Counted from the stretch's first letter, positions 17,532 to 26,822 are shown. The stretch is 64,000 bases of DNA from Aurantiacibacter zhengii (GCF_003584125.1 NZ_QXFL01000005.1:62001-126000), one strand, 5' to 3'. Numbers and translations are program-made. The notes: generated from the sequence alone by a model not told the origin.

Positions 17532-18677
17532 TTACTGCGGTTCGGGCGATACCCCGCCGTCCTGCGGTTCCGCGGGTTCTGCACGCGGCGGCGCAGTTGC
17601 GGCGGGAGACGGGGTCGGCGTTGCCGTGGGTGCCCGGCTGGCAGTTGCCGCCGGCGTACGCGTGGCCTGCGTGGCAGTCGGCGTTGCGGAGCGTTGCGGC
17701 GTAGGCGACGGTGCGGTGGTCGCCGTCGGTCGCGATGCCGGTGCGGGTGCGGGTGCAGGCGCGGCCCGCGGCTGTATGGAAGTGACAGTCGACTCTGCGG
17801 TTTCAGGTTCCTGCGCGGCGGGCGAGCCGAGGCCGAAACCGATGGTCGTCACCCCGCCAGTTCGTGCCAGCAGCGCATCGGCCGAAATCGGCACGTCCGT
17901 CAGCGTTTCGACCTCGGTGGAAAGCTTGCGCACCGGCCGGTCGCCGATGGTTATCGCCAGCCGGTCGGGCCGTCCGGTGATGATCTGCGGATTGACCGCA
18001 TCGGCGGGCACGGTGAAGGTATCGCCTTCCCGCATTGTGCCTTCCTGCAGCACGCGGCCCTCTTCATCGTAGAAGCGGACCCAGGTCTCTCCCTCGGCGG
18101 TGAATACCACCGGGCCACTGGGCTCTGCGGCTGCGGCCTCCTGCGGTTGATCCACCTGCTGCTCTGCCTGGCGTTCGGCGGCAGCCTGGGCTTCTTCCTC
18201 CCGCTGCTGTTCCACCAGCGAAGGAATTTCGGCAGCCGGTGCGAACAGCGCACGGGCAGCGAAGAAAATGCCCACGAGCAGGATGACCACGGCAAACAGC
18301 GAGAAATACAGCAGCCGTCCGCCCGGCGCGCGCGACGGGTCGCCCGGTTCGAAGGTGCGCCGCGTCTGCTGGTCGTACCGTTCGTTCGCCTCGGTCTCGT
18401 CCAGCTCCTCGCGCACCAGGCCGACAATCTCTTCCTGGTTCAGCCCCACGGTCTTGGCATAGGTGCGGGCAAAGCCCACCACGTAGGTGCGTCCCGGCAT
18501 GTCTTCGAGATTGCCGGTCTCCAGGCTTTCCAGATGGCGCCGCGAGATGCGCGTTTCCGAAGCAACCTGCTCCAGCGTCAGGCCCTTGCGTTCACGCGCG
18601 GCACGCAGCTTCGCGCCAGCCGTGGCTGCGGCTTCGTTGGTATTTTCCTGCAATGTCTCTTCTTCAGAATCGGTCAT
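17532..18677 (-). CDS. RodZ-like helix-turn-helix membrane protein
   Basis: A 381-residue protein with an N-terminal Xre-type helix-turn-helix (about 22-85, including SETRISRRHLESLETGNLEDMPGRTYVVGFARTYAK), one transmembrane helix (about 122-144), a periplasmic DUF4115-like beta domain (about 190-270) and a long Pro/Ala/Thr-rich tail. This is the RodZ layout; RodZ binds MreB and helps maintain rod shape. The ATG at 18677 has GGAG five bases upstream. The low-complexity tail may be a cell-wall spacer. Confidence 0.8.
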   Translation of the reverse strand: MTDSEEETLQENTNEAAATAGAKLRAARERKGLTLEQVASETRISRRHLESLETGNLEDMPGRTYVVGFARTYAKTVGLNQEEIVGLVREELDETEANERYDQQTRRTFEPGDPSRAPGGRLLYFSLFAVVILLVGIFFAARALFAPAAEIPSLVEQQREEEAQAAAERQAEQQVDQPQEAAAAEPSGPVVFTAEGETWVRFYDEEGRVLQEGTMREGDTFTVPADAVNPQIITGRPDRLAITIGDRPVRKLSTEVETLTDVPISADALLARTGGVTTIGFGLGSPAAQEPETAESTVTSIQPRAAPAPAPAPASRPTATTAPSPTPQRSATPTATQATRTPAATASRAPTATPTPSPAATAPPRAEPAEPQDGGVSPEPQ

Positions 18678-18760
18678 GACCGCTCCAGCATAAAGGTGCT
18701 GGGTTGTTAGCGAACCCTTTGCGCTCACCACAATCGACCCGGACCAGTGAAGTCAAGCGA

Positions 18761-18775
18761 TTGTGCAGTGCAAAA
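18761..18775. promoter_or_regulatory. TGCA-type site between ptsP and the rodZ-like gene
   Basis: TTGTGCAGTGCAAAA lies in the roughly 100-base gap upstream of the rodZ-like gene and just beyond the ptsP stop. It is the reverse-complement form of the site in the phasin promoter (TTGTTGCACTGCACAA), and both are preceded by a GAAGTCAAG stretch. It may be a site for the PHA regulator PhaR, which prefers TGCA-rich palindromes in alphaproteobacteria. Not proven. Confidence 0.35.
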
Positions 18776-18778
18776 AGG

Positions 18779-21049
18779 CTAATCAACCTCTATTTCGCGT
18801 TCCTTGGCCCAGGCCTGCAACGCGGCGCGCATGTTTTCCGGCGGGCTGGCGAGCCAGCCCATCATGGCATCGCCTATTTCGCGGGTATCGACCTTGCGCA
18901 CCAGTTCCTTGATCGGGCCCACTCCAGCGGGAGTAATCGACAGGCGGCGAATGCCGATGCCCAGCAGCGCCAGCGCTTCCAGCCGTCGCCCGCCCATTTC
19001 ACCGCATACGCCAAGGTCCACCGGATAGCCCACGCAATTCTGCACCACCCGCCGAAGGAACCGCAGGATCGCGGGGCTGACCCAGTCGTACCGTTCGGCC
19101 AGCATCGGGTTCGCCCGGTCGGCAGCGAACAGGAACTGGGTCAGGTCATTGGTGCCAATCGAGATGAACGACAGCTTGGGCAGCAGCAGATCGAGCGTTT
19201 CCGCCAGCGAGGGCACTTCCAGCATCACACCGTAATTGATGACGCTGGGCAGCTTGTGCTTGCGCGACTTCAGGAAAGCCAGCTGTTGCTCGAACACCTC
19301 TTTCGCGGCGTCGAACTCCCACGGTTCGGACACCATAGGGAACATCACGTTCAACTCTCGCCCCGCGGCCCCTTCCAGCAGGGCACGGGCCTGCGCCTTC
19401 ATCAGTCCTTCGCGTTCCAGCGCCAAGCGTAGCGCGCGCCAGCCCATGGCCGGGTTCTCGTCTTCCTTGGCGATCTCGCTGGAGATGTAAGGCAGTGACT
19501 TGTCGCCGCCGATATCCACCGTGCGGAAGATGACCTTCTTGCCCTTCGCCGCTTCCAGCACATCGCGGTAAAGCCGCGCCTGCCGTTCGCGCTGCGGCAG
19601 GGCGGCAGAGACGAGGAACTGGAACTCCGTGCGGTAAAGCCCGATGCCGTCCGCGCCGGTCATCGCCAGCATGCCCACATCGTCGCGGAGCCCGGCGTTC
19701 ATCATCACCTGGATGCGTTCGCCATCGCGCGTGAACGGCTCCACGTCGCGCAGCTTGGCGTAGGATGCCTTCTTTTCCTTGCTGCGGGTGAAGCGCGCCT
19801 CGAACGCCTCCCGCACGCCGAAGGAAGGGCGCACGGACACGATGCCGGCATCGCCGTCCACCAGCATTTCGTCGCCCTCGCGCACCTTGCCGCGAATGTT
19901 GGACACGCGGCCGATCACGGGAATGCCCATGGCGCGCGCCACGATTACCACGTGCGCGGTGAGCGAGCCCTGTTCCAGCACGACGCCTTTCAGGCGGCGC
20001 TTGTCGTATTCCAGCAGTTCTGCCGGTCCCAGGTTCTTGGCGACCAGGATGGAATCCGCTGCCAGCCCCTTCTGCGCGGCGGTGCCAAGCTGGCCGGACA
20101 CGATGCGGATCAGGCGATTGGCCAGATCTTCCAGGTCGTGCATCCGGTCCTGCAACAGGGGGTCGGAAATCTCGCGCATGCGCATGCGGGTGCGCTGCTG
20201 CACGCGTTCGATGGCCGCCTCTGCCGTCAGGCCGGAATCGATCGCCTCGTTGATGCGCCGGCTCCAGCCTTCGTCGTAGGCGAACATCTTGTAGGTCTCG
20301 AGCACCTGCTCGTGCTCTCCGCCCACGCCGAAATCGGCCTGGCTGGCCATATTGTCGATCTGCTCGCGCATGCGATCGAAGGCGAGATAGACGCGCTCGC
20401 GTTCGGCCTCGGTATCTTCGGCGACGGTCTGCTCGATGGTGATGCGCGGCTGGTGAAACACGGCCTGCCCGATGGCGAGGCCTTTCACCAGCTTCAGGCC
20501 CGTGAGCTGTTCCTGTCCCGCGTGGGCCTCCGGCAGGCGATCCAGTTCCTCGGGATCGACCAGCGCCGCATTGTTGATCAGTTCCGCCAGCACCATGGCG
20601 ACGGTCTGCAGCGCCTCGATCTCCACCTCTTCGTACTTGCGCGGGTCGGCATGCTGAACGGTCAGTACGCCAATTGCCCGTTCGCGCCGCACGATGGGCA
20701 CCCCGGCAAAGGAGTGGAAGCTTTCCTCGCCCGTTTCCGGGCGGTACTGGAATTCGGGGTGCGACGCTGCCTCTGCAAGGTTCAGCGTTTCGATGTTCTG
20801 GGCGATGGTGCCGGTCAGACCTTCGCCGACGCCCAGCCGGGTGACATGGACGGCGGCCTGGTTCAGGCCGCGCGTCGCGAACAGTTCCAGCATCCCCTCG
20901 CGCAGGAGGTAGATCGAGCAAACTTCGCTATCGAGCGCCTCGCCGATCGTTTCCACGACCTGGTTCAGCTTGGCCTGCGCATGGGTGCGCGATGCCATGA
21001 CCTCGTGCAGGCTGGTAAGAATCTGTCTGGCGGAATGGGCGGCGGTCAT
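18779..21049 (-). CDS. ptsP: Phosphoenolpyruvate-protein phosphotransferase of the nitrogen PTS (EI-Ntr)
   Basis: A 756-residue EI-Ntr. It has an N-terminal GAF domain (about 20-165), which senses nitrogen status (glutamine in known cases), then the EI helical and phosphohistidine domains (H366 in TAHVVIVARAMGIP) and the PEP-binding TIM barrel (DGIGLYRTEFQFLV, GTNDLTQF, CGEMGG). It starts the PEP to NPr to EIIA-Ntr phosphorelay; no partner genes are in the window. The ATG lies at 21049, with a gap of about 100 bases to the divergent-side DUF465 gene. Confidence 0.93.
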   Translation of the reverse strand: MTAAHSARQILTSLHEVMASRTHAQAKLNQVVETIGEALDSEVCSIYLLREGMLELFATRGLNQAAVHVTRLGVGEGLTGTIAQNIETLNLAEAASHPEFQYRPETGEESFHSFAGVPIVRRERAIGVLTVQHADPRKYEEVEIEALQTVAMVLAELINNAALVDPEELDRLPEAHAGQEQLTGLKLVKGLAIGQAVFHQPRITIEQTVAEDTEAERERVYLAFDRMREQIDNMASQADFGVGGEHEQVLETYKMFAYDEGWSRRINEAIDSGLTAEAAIERVQQRTRMRMREISDPLLQDRMHDLEDLANRLIRIVSGQLGTAAQKGLAADSILVAKNLGPAELLEYDKRRLKGVVLEQGSLTAHVVIVARAMGIPVIGRVSNIRGKVREGDEMLVDGDAGIVSVRPSFGVREAFEARFTRSKEKKASYAKLRDVEPFTRDGERIQVMMNAGLRDDVGMLAMTGADGIGLYRTEFQFLVSAALPQRERQARLYRDVLEAAKGKKVIFRTVDIGGDKSLPYISSEIAKEDENPAMGWRALRLALEREGLMKAQARALLEGAAGRELNVMFPMVSEPWEFDAAKEVFEQQLAFLKSRKHKLPSVINYGVMLEVPSLAETLDLLLPKLSFISIGTNDLTQFLFAADRANPMLAERYDWVSPAILRFLRRVVQNCVGYPVDLGVCGEMGGRRLEALALLGIGIRRLSITPAGVGPIKELVRKVDTREIGDAMMGWLASPPENMRAALQAWAKEREIEVD

Positions 21050-21158
21050 CTTTCAAACCGCCTATAGCAGATTGGGAAAATTGCAAATTGCCGGCCCTGC
21101 CCCGCGTTCGTCGGTTTCTCGAAGCAAGGGCCGGCCAATCAGCCGATAGTCAGGGGCA

Positions 21159-21314
21159 TCAATGAAGCGCGATCTCTTCCTTGAGGGCAAGTTTCTGCTT
21201 CTTGAGTGCCTGGATTCTCGCACTGTCGGGCGCGGGCCGGTTCATTTCATCGCGCAGCAAACGGTCGAGCCCTTCGTGCTTTTGCTGGAGGGCTTGGACG
21301 TGCGAAGTTTCCAT
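21159..21314 (-). CDS. Small DUF465 (YdcH-like) protein
   Basis: A 51-residue, highly charged helical protein (METSHVQALQQKHEGLDRLLRDEMN, then IQALKKQKLALKEEIA). This matches the DUF465 pattern of a short helical hairpin. The ATG at 21314 is preceded by AAGGAG. The function of the family is unknown. A second DUF465 gene lies 215 bases away in the opposite orientation. Confidence 0.8.
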   Translation of the reverse strand: METSHVQALQQKHEGLDRLLRDEMNRPAPDSARIQALKKQKLALKEEIALH

Positions 21315-21336
21315 GAGGCAGTCTCCTTGACAGTGT

Positions 21337-21357
21337 GGGCCGGAAAAAGCCCGGCCC
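21337..21357. other. GC-rich hairpin in the 5' region of the minus-strand DUF465 gene
   Basis: GGGCCGG and CCGGCCC flank a seven-base A-rich loop, about 20 bases upstream of the AAGGAG of the 51-residue DUF465 gene. The position would place a stable stem in that gene's 5' leader. It has no T-run outside the stem. A leader structure or a terminator for an unseen transcript is possible. Confidence 0.35.
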
Positions 21358-21528
21358 GTGTGGTGACCCAGCACGGCAGACTGCCATTCGACTCGCGAGA
21401 CAGCAGTCACCGCGCGATTGTCATGAAACCATAATAATCCTAATTCTCCAAATGGCGCGGCGACGAATTGACTTGTAGAGCCGATGGCCCGCAAATGGCT
21501 CTCACGCGGGTGGCAAGAGAAGACAGGC

Positions 21529-21726
21529 ATGACCGAAGACGAAATGCGCAAGCGCCTTGCCTCGCTCAAGGTGGAACACCGCGACCTGGACATCGCCATA
21601 GAGGCGCTGGTGCAGGCTGGCGGGCCCGACCAGTTGCAGGTCGCCCGGCTGAAGAAACGCAAGCTGCGCCTGCGCGATCAGATCGGGCAGATCGAGGATT
21701 ACCTGACGCCCGATATCATCGCCTGA
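21529..21726 (+). CDS. Small DUF465 (YdcH-like) protein, second copy
   Basis: A 65-residue charged helical protein (MTEDEMRKRLASLKVEHRDLDIAIEAL, then RLKKRKLRLRDQIGQIEDYL). The HRDLD and KKRKLRLRDQI segments are the DUF465 signature. The ATG at 21529 is chosen over the longer frame because the domain begins there and the upstream residues look non-native. It diverges from the 51-residue paralogue. Function is unknown. Confidence 0.8.
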   Translation: MTEDEMRKRLASLKVEHRDLDIAIEALVQAGGPDQLQVARLKKRKLRLRDQIGQIEDYLTPDIIA

Positions 21727-21879
21727 TTCCTTTTTTGAGCGCTCGCAGAGGGCCGTGCCGAGGCCAGAAAGCCCGCAAAGCGTACTACGCGGGGACAGGC
21801 GGGGAAAAACGCCCGAGCAAGGCTTAAATACCACGGCAAAATTTCGCATAGCGTGACGACTAGGTGGTAACACGTATTT

Positions 21880-21919
21880 GCACCTGCACAATAACTCGCA
21901 AAGCTTATTGTGCAGGTGC
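21880..21919. other. 15-base perfect inverted repeat upstream of rcdA
   Basis: GCACCTGCACAATAA (21880-21894) and TTATTGTGCAGGTGC (21905-21919) are perfect inverted copies with a ten-base loop, ending 51 bases before the rcdA GTG. The arms include TTGTGCA. It could form a stable leader hairpin or be a dimer-binding operator. There is no T-run after it. Confidence 0.5.
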
Positions 21920-21970
21920 GAAGAGAATGGGCCATCATGGGCCCGGACAGGTACCGGAAATGGAGATCGC

Positions 21971-22432
21971 GTGACGCCAGCCAGCCTCAACCCGATGATC
22001 GTCGACAATCTCTACGAAGAGGCGCTGTCTCTCGCCGAGGAGGCTCGCGTCACGTTCGACCTCGACGATAGCCCTGGCGGCCTAAACCGCTCTGCCAGCG
22101 CGTCCCGCGTGGCCATGAGCTGCGAGGCATTGCGCACCACGACGCGCATGATGCACGCCATGGCCTGGCTGCTGAACCAGCGCGCCTTCTTCGCTGGCGA
22201 GATGAGCGAGTTCCAGTTGCGTCGCCACGGCCGCCTGCCGCCTGCCCAGCCGCAGCCGGACCGGGAGCAGATCGGTCTGTTGCCGCCCTACGTCGCCGAC
22301 CTCGTGGAGCGTTCCGTCCAGTTCTACGCCCGTGTCGAGCGGCTGGATCGCGCCTGGCGCCATCAGTTCGAGCTGCAGCCCACCGCCGTCCACCGCCTGC
22401 GCCAACGTCTGGGCTACGCCTTCGCGCGCTAG
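21971..22432 (+). CDS. rcdA: RcdA-family adaptor (DUF1465)
   Basis: A 153-residue helical protein of the DUF1465/RcdA family. Conserved segments are LYEEALSLAEEARVTFD, SCEALRTTTRMMHAMAWLLNQRA and ERLDRAW. In Caulobacter RcdA is a ClpXP adaptor needed for CtrA degradation at the cell-cycle transition. The start is a GTG at 21971 with GGAG five bases upstream; the residues before it in the frame do not look like the family. A 15-base inverted repeat lies just upstream. Its stop overlaps the convergent glpK stop. Confidence 0.85.
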   Translation: MTPASLNPMIVDNLYEEALSLAEEARVTFDLDDSPGGLNRSASASRVAMSCEALRTTTRMMHAMAWLLNQRAFFAGEMSEFQLRRHGRLPPAQPQPDREQIGLLPPYVADLVERSVQFYARVERLDRAWRHQFELQPTAVHRLRQRLGYAFAR

Positions 22433-23904
22433 ACCTTCGCCAGGGCCTCGTCCCAGCGTTTCAGCCGCAGGCGTCGCACGGCATCGTCCATGGCCGGTTC
22501 GAATGTTCGCGTCGCGCCGATCATCGTCTCCGCCGCGTCCGGCAGGCTTTCCTTCATCCCGCACCCCACGGCGGCCAGCATCGCTGCGCCCAGCGCGGTC
22601 GTCTCCACGAAATCGGGCCGGGTGACCGGCAGATCCAGCAGGTCGGCAATGTCCTGCGCCATCCAGTCGTTCACCGCCATACCGCCGTCGATGCGCAGGC
22701 CGGTGCACCGCGCGCCATCGGCGGCGAAAGCGCTCGCAAGATCATATGTCTGGTGCGCCATTGCCTCCAGCGCGGCGCGGGCAATGTGCGCGCGGCCCGT
22801 GTCGAAACCGAGGCCGGAGATGATACCGCGCGCCTCCGGCCGCCAGTGCGGCGCGCCCAGGCCCGACAGCGCGGGGACGACCACGACGCCGCCGTTGTCG
22901 GAGATGGAACGCGCCAGTTCCTCGGTCTCGGCAGCGCTGCCGATCAGGCCCAGTGTATCGCGCAGATACTTTATCAGGCTTCCCGCCACGAAGACCGCGC
23001 CCTCGATGGCATAGTGGCGCTCGCCATCCAGCTGGTAAAGCACCGTGCCCAGCAACCGGTGATCCGACCACGGCAGCGTGCTGCCCGTGTTGGCTAGCAC
23101 GAAGGCACCGGTGCCATAGGTCGCCTTGGTCTGGCCGGGTGAAAGGCACCCCTGCCCGATGGTGGCGGCCTGCTGGTCCCCCGCCATGCCGCAGATGGGG
23201 ATGCGCCCGCCGAACAGGTCCGCGTGGGTATGCGCCAGTTCGCCCGCGCTATCGGTGATCTGCGGCAGCGCGGCGATGGGCACACCGAACAGATCGCACA
23301 GGTCCGCATCCCAGCCCGAGGCATCGAGCGCCATCAGCAGCGTGCGGCTGGCATTGCTGGCGTCGGTGATATGCGTGTTGCCGCGCGTCAGCTTCCACAC
23401 CAACCAGCTTTCCACCGTGCCCAGCGCCAGCCTGGCGCCCTTGACCGCTTTCGCCACCGCCTCCTCGCTGTCGAGCAGCCAGCGCATCTTGGTGCCGGAG
23501 AAATAGGGGTCGAGCAGCAGCCCGGTGCGCTCCCGCACCATCCCCTCGTGCCCGGCATCCTTCAACTGTGCGCAAAAATCGGTCGTGCGCCGGTCCTGCC
23601 AGACAATGGCGCGGCTGAGCGGCTCGCCGGTCGTCTTGTCCCATGCCACCACCGTCTCGCGCTGGTTTGCGATACCGATGGCGGCAATCCGGTCCGCGCC
23701 GCCCGCCTGCTTTACCATCGCCTGCGCGCAGGCGAGCGTCCTGTCCCAGATTTCTGCCGCATCGTGCTCCACCCAGCCCGAGCGCGGATAGTGCTGCGTG
23801 AGGTCCGCCTGCTCCATCCCGCGCAGCGTGCCATCCTGCGCGAACAGCATGGCCCGGGTGCTGGTTGTGCCTTCATCCAATACGAGGATGGACTGGTCGA
23901 TCAT
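22429..23904 (-). CDS. glpK: Glycerol kinase
   Basis: A 491-residue FGGY-family kinase making glycerol-3-phosphate. It opens ILVLDEGTTSTRAMLF (phosphate-binding), contains the GlpK-type region GDQQAATIGQGCLSPGQTKATYGTGAFVL and ends with LRIDGGMAVNDWMAQ. Length and motifs fit GlpK rather than other sugar kinases. The AGGAGAGGA just upstream supports the ATG at 23904. No glpF or glpD is adjacent. Confidence 0.94.
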   Translation of the reverse strand: MIDQSILVLDEGTTSTRAMLFAQDGTLRGMEQADLTQHYPRSGWVEHDAAEIWDRTLACAQAMVKQAGGADRIAAIGIANQRETVVAWDKTTGEPLSRAIVWQDRRTTDFCAQLKDAGHEGMVRERTGLLLDPYFSGTKMRWLLDSEEAVAKAVKGARLALGTVESWLVWKLTRGNTHITDASNASRTLLMALDASGWDADLCDLFGVPIAALPQITDSAGELAHTHADLFGGRIPICGMAGDQQAATIGQGCLSPGQTKATYGTGAFVLANTGSTLPWSDHRLLGTVLYQLDGERHYAIEGAVFVAGSLIKYLRDTLGLIGSAAETEELARSISDNGGVVVVPALSGLGAPHWRPEARGIISGLGFDTGRAHIARAALEAMAHQTYDLASAFAADGARCTGLRIDGGMAVNDWMAQDIADLLDLPVTRPDFVETTALGAAMLAAVGCGMKESLPDAAETMIGATRTFEPAMDDAVRRLRLKRWDEALAKV

Positions 23905-23929
23905 TGGATTTCCTCTCCTTTATCGCCAT

Positions 23930-24826
23930 ATGCACCCCATGGCGATTTCCCCGCAACCCCAAGACCCCGCAAGCTGGCCGACAGGCAGCGCCGAACAGTT
24001 GGAGCCGCTGGTGCGCCGCGTGCTGGCGCCCAATGCCTCGCCCTTCACCTACACCGGCACGCAGACATACATTGTCGGCGGTGACGAGGGGCTGGCGGTG
24101 ATCGATCCCGGCCCGGCGGACGACGACCACCTGGCCGCGCTCCAGTCCGCCATCGGCGAGGCAACGGTTTGCGCGATCATGTGCACCCACACCCACCGCG
24201 ACCATTCGCCTGCCGCCGCGCCGCTGGCCAAGGCGACCGGCGCACCGATCGTCGGCTGCGCGCCGCTGCACCTCCATTCCGATGCCCCGCGTGTGGACGC
24301 TCCGTTCGATCAGGATTACGCCCCCGACCGCGTGATGGAGCATGGCGAAGCGATGACGGGGCCGGGCTGGACATTGCGCGCGGTCGCCACCCCCGGTCAC
24401 ACCTCCAACCACCTGTGCTTCGCGTTGGAGGAAACGGGCGCGGTTTTCACCGGCGATCACGTGATGGGCTGGTCGACCAGCGTCGTCGTGCCGCCTGATG
24501 GCGACATGGCGGATTACATGGCCAGCCTGCACCTCCTCTACGAGCGCGAGCAGGACCGCATCTATTACCCCGCCCACGGCCCGGCAGTGGAGAAGCCGCG
24601 CCAGCTCGTGCGCGGCATGATCGGCCACCGCCGCCAGCGCGAGCGGCAGATCCTGCGCCTGCTGGGCGAGGAAGCGCGTTCCATCGCCGCGCTGGTGCCG
24701 GTGATGTACAAGGGCGTGCACGAGAAACTGTGGCCCGCCGCCGGGCAAAGCGTGTTCGCCCATCTCCTCGATCTGGAACGACGGGGCGAAGTCCAGCGTT
24801 CGGGGGATGTATGGCAGGCGAACTGA
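23930..24826 (+). CDS. Metallo-beta-lactamase-fold hydrolase (LACTB2-like)
   Basis: A 298-residue MBL-fold protein. The zinc motif HxHxDH appears as THTHRDHSPAA, with later ligands in PGHTSNHL, TGDHVMG and YPAHGP, and a C-terminal winged-helix-like region. It resembles LACTB2-type hydrolases and ribonucleases. The start is not certain: ATG 23930 or 23939, neither with a clear ribosome site. Its 3' end overlaps the DUF4230 gene by 16 bases, so the two are probably coupled. Divergent from glpK. Confidence 0.85.
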   Translation: MHPMAISPQPQDPASWPTGSAEQLEPLVRRVLAPNASPFTYTGTQTYIVGGDEGLAVIDPGPADDDHLAALQSAIGEATVCAIMCTHTHRDHSPAAAPLAKATGAPIVGCAPLHLHSDAPRVDAPFDQDYAPDRVMEHGEAMTGPGWTLRAVATPGHTSNHLCFALEETGAVFTGDHVMGWSTSVVVPPDGDMADYMASLHLLYEREQDRIYYPAHGPAVEKPRQLVRGMIGHRRQRERQILRLLGEEARSIAALVPVMYKGVHEKLWPAAGQSVFAHLLDLERRGEVQRSGDVWQAN

Positions 24827-25506
24827 AACAGGACGAAAGTACGCGCATCGGCGCGGCACCCCCACCCGCGGGCCCGCCGCCTGCACGAACCGTGGCAAGA
24901 GGCGCTCCGTGGATCGTGGTCCTGCTGCTGGTGGTGGCTTTGGCCTGGCTCGCTTACGAGAAATGGGGACCGGAAGAACGCGGCGATATCGTTGCAACGT
25001 CCATGCTCGCCTTTGAAAAGCAGAACGCGCTTACCGTCTTTTCCAGTCGGTTCGATGTGGTGGCCGAAAGTGTCAGCACGCCAAGCGTGGGCCCGTTCGA
25101 CGTGGATGCATTGCAATCGCGACAGGCGATGATCGTGCCCGCCACGGTGGAATACCGGCTCGACCTGTCGGAGATGGACCGCGGCGACTTTTCTTGGGAT
25201 GAGGCAGGCCAGAGCCTGTCCGTTATGCTGCCCCCTCTCGAAGTCTCGCAACCCAATCTCAACGAAGCCGAAGCGCGCTATTTTACCGACGGGCTCTATG
25301 TCAGCCGCGATGCGTCCGTCTCGCTCAGCCGCAATAACTCGCGGCAGGCGGCGGAGCGGGCGAACGATTTCGCGCGCAATCCCGAGGTTATGGGCCTTGC
25401 CCGCAGCGCCGCGCGCGAAGCGGTGCGCCAGAACCTTGCCATTCCATTGCAGGTTGCCGGTTTCGGCGAAGTGGAAGTGCGGGTGCGCTTCCCCGACGAA
25501 GGCTAG
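24811..25506 (+). CDS. DUF4230 family membrane-anchored protein
   Basis: A 231-residue protein with a Pro/Ala-rich N-terminus, one transmembrane helix (APWIVVLLLVVALAWLAYEKWG) and a DUF4230-like extracytoplasmic domain (EKQNALTVFSSRFDVVAES through MLPPLEVSQPNLNEAE). The function of the domain is unknown. ATG 24811 follows GGGGG and starts within the end of the upstream hydrolase gene. Its last codons overlap the convergent MFS gene. Confidence 0.8.
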   Translation: MAGELKQDESTRIGAAPPPAGPPPARTVARGAPWIVVLLLVVALAWLAYEKWGPEERGDIVATSMLAFEKQNALTVFSSRFDVVAESVSTPSVGPFDVDALQSRQAMIVPATVEYRLDLSEMDRGDFSWDEAGQSLSVMLPPLEVSQPNLNEAEARYFTDGLYVSRDASVSLSRNNSRQAAERANDFARNPEVMGLARSAAREAVRQNLAIPLQVAGFGEVEVRVRFPDEG

Positions 25507-26723
25507 CCCTCGCCCTCATCCTCCAGCACGGCAGCCATCGGTGTGGTGCGCGGCAGGGACTGGAAATCCTGCTGCTCCGCCTCCGGCACGGGCTGGCTGA
25601 CAGCCATGCGCCAGATGCCGAACAGCGCGCCGCCAAGCGCGACGACGCCGATCGAACCGAACAGTCCCGGTGGCCCCAGGGTGGCCATGGCCACCGATCC
25701 CAGCATCGGCCCGCCCGCCGCGCCGACCGAATAGAGCAGCACCAGCCCGCTGCTTGCGCCTACTCGCTCGCTTTCGTCAAGGTGGTCGTTCGAATGCGCC
25801 ACGCACAGCGGGTAGAGCGCGAAAGAGAAGCCCCCGAACAGCGCGCCGACCAGGAAGATTGCCGCAGGTTCCTGCACGAAGGCCAGCGCGCCGCATAGCG
25901 CTGCTGTCACGCCCATGCACACGATGATGACGCGGCGGCGGTCGAACCGGTCGGACAGGCGGCCGAGCGGATATTGCAGGACCACGCCGCCGCTGATGAC
26001 GCAGGACGTGAACAGCGCAACCTGCGACAGCGGCAGTCCCATGCGCTGCACGAATACCGCGCCAAGCGCATAGAAAGCGCCCAGCATGACGCCGTTGGAC
26101 AGGGTACCCACCACGCCCAGCGGCGATGCATCGTAAAGCCGTTTCAGGCTGAAGGGGGCGACCTCTTCCAGTACCGGCTGGGCGATCTTGGTCAGCACCA
26201 CGGGCAGGACGGAGAGGGAGAGCAGCACGGCAGAGGCCATGAACGGCAAGGCGGGTGACTGGTCCCCCAGGTTCAGCAGGAACTGCCCCACGGCCTGCCC
26301 GGCGTAGAGCGCGATCATGTAGGCGGCCAGGATGGCGCTGCGATTGTCGGGCCGAGCCGTGCGGTTGAGCCAGCTTTCCAGGCACACGAACACCCCGCTC
26401 ATCGCGAAGCCATCGGCAAAGCGCAGCACCACCCACAGGGCGGGCGTATCGATGATGGCGTAGGTCAGCGAACTGGCTGAGTAAAACGAGACGAAAGCGG
26501 CAAAGGCGCGGATATGGCCCACCCGCGCGATCAGCGGCGACACGCGCAGCGCGCCCAGCGTCAGCCCGCCGAAATAGCTGGTGGCGACAAGGCCGATCAG
26601 CAGCGCGCCCTGGCCTGCCTGCTCCAGCCGGATGGCAATCAGCGTGCTTAGGAAGCCGCTCCCCGCCATGAGGACGAAGATCGCCAGCAGCAGCGTGCGG
26701 ACCGAGTTGAGCGAGCCGATCAT
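25503..26723 (-). CDS. Major facilitator superfamily transporter (YcaD-like)
   Basis: A 406-residue protein with twelve predicted helices. The profile and motifs (GLVATSYFGGLTLGAL, FADGFAMSGVFVCLESWLNR, QYPLGRLSDRFDRRRVI) resemble the YcaD/UMF-type MFS group, whose substrates are mostly unknown. The last motif is the usual loop 8-9 version of the MFS A-motif. It overlaps the DUF4230 stop by four bases, convergently. Confidence 0.85.
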   Translation of the reverse strand: MIGSLNSVRTLLLAIFVLMAGSGFLSTLIAIRLEQAGQGALLIGLVATSYFGGLTLGALRVSPLIARVGHIRAFAAFVSFYSASSLTYAIIDTPALWVVLRFADGFAMSGVFVCLESWLNRTARPDNRSAILAAYMIALYAGQAVGQFLLNLGDQSPALPFMASAVLLSLSVLPVVLTKIAQPVLEEVAPFSLKRLYDASPLGVVGTLSNGVMLGAFYALGAVFVQRMGLPLSQVALFTSCVISGGVVLQYPLGRLSDRFDRRRVIIVCMGVTAALCGALAFVQEPAAIFLVGALFGGFSFALYPLCVAHSNDHLDESERVGASSGLVLLYSVGAAGGPMLGSVAMATLGPPGLFGSIGVVALGGALFGIWRMAVSQPVPEAEQQDFQSLPRTTPMAAVLEDEGEG

Positions 26724-26822
26724 TTTTCGCCCCTAGGCCCGATAGTGCGCCAGTTCCACCCCCTGTTCAATTACCTTTGCGGCGTGGTGGACATGCCAGG
26801 AAGCACTTCATAAGAACGCCCG

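Noticed and set aside
23798-23929. N-terminal extension of the metallo-hydrolase
   Set aside because: The frame is open into glpK on the other strand, but the residues there show no similarity to the family and the gap holds later ATGs.
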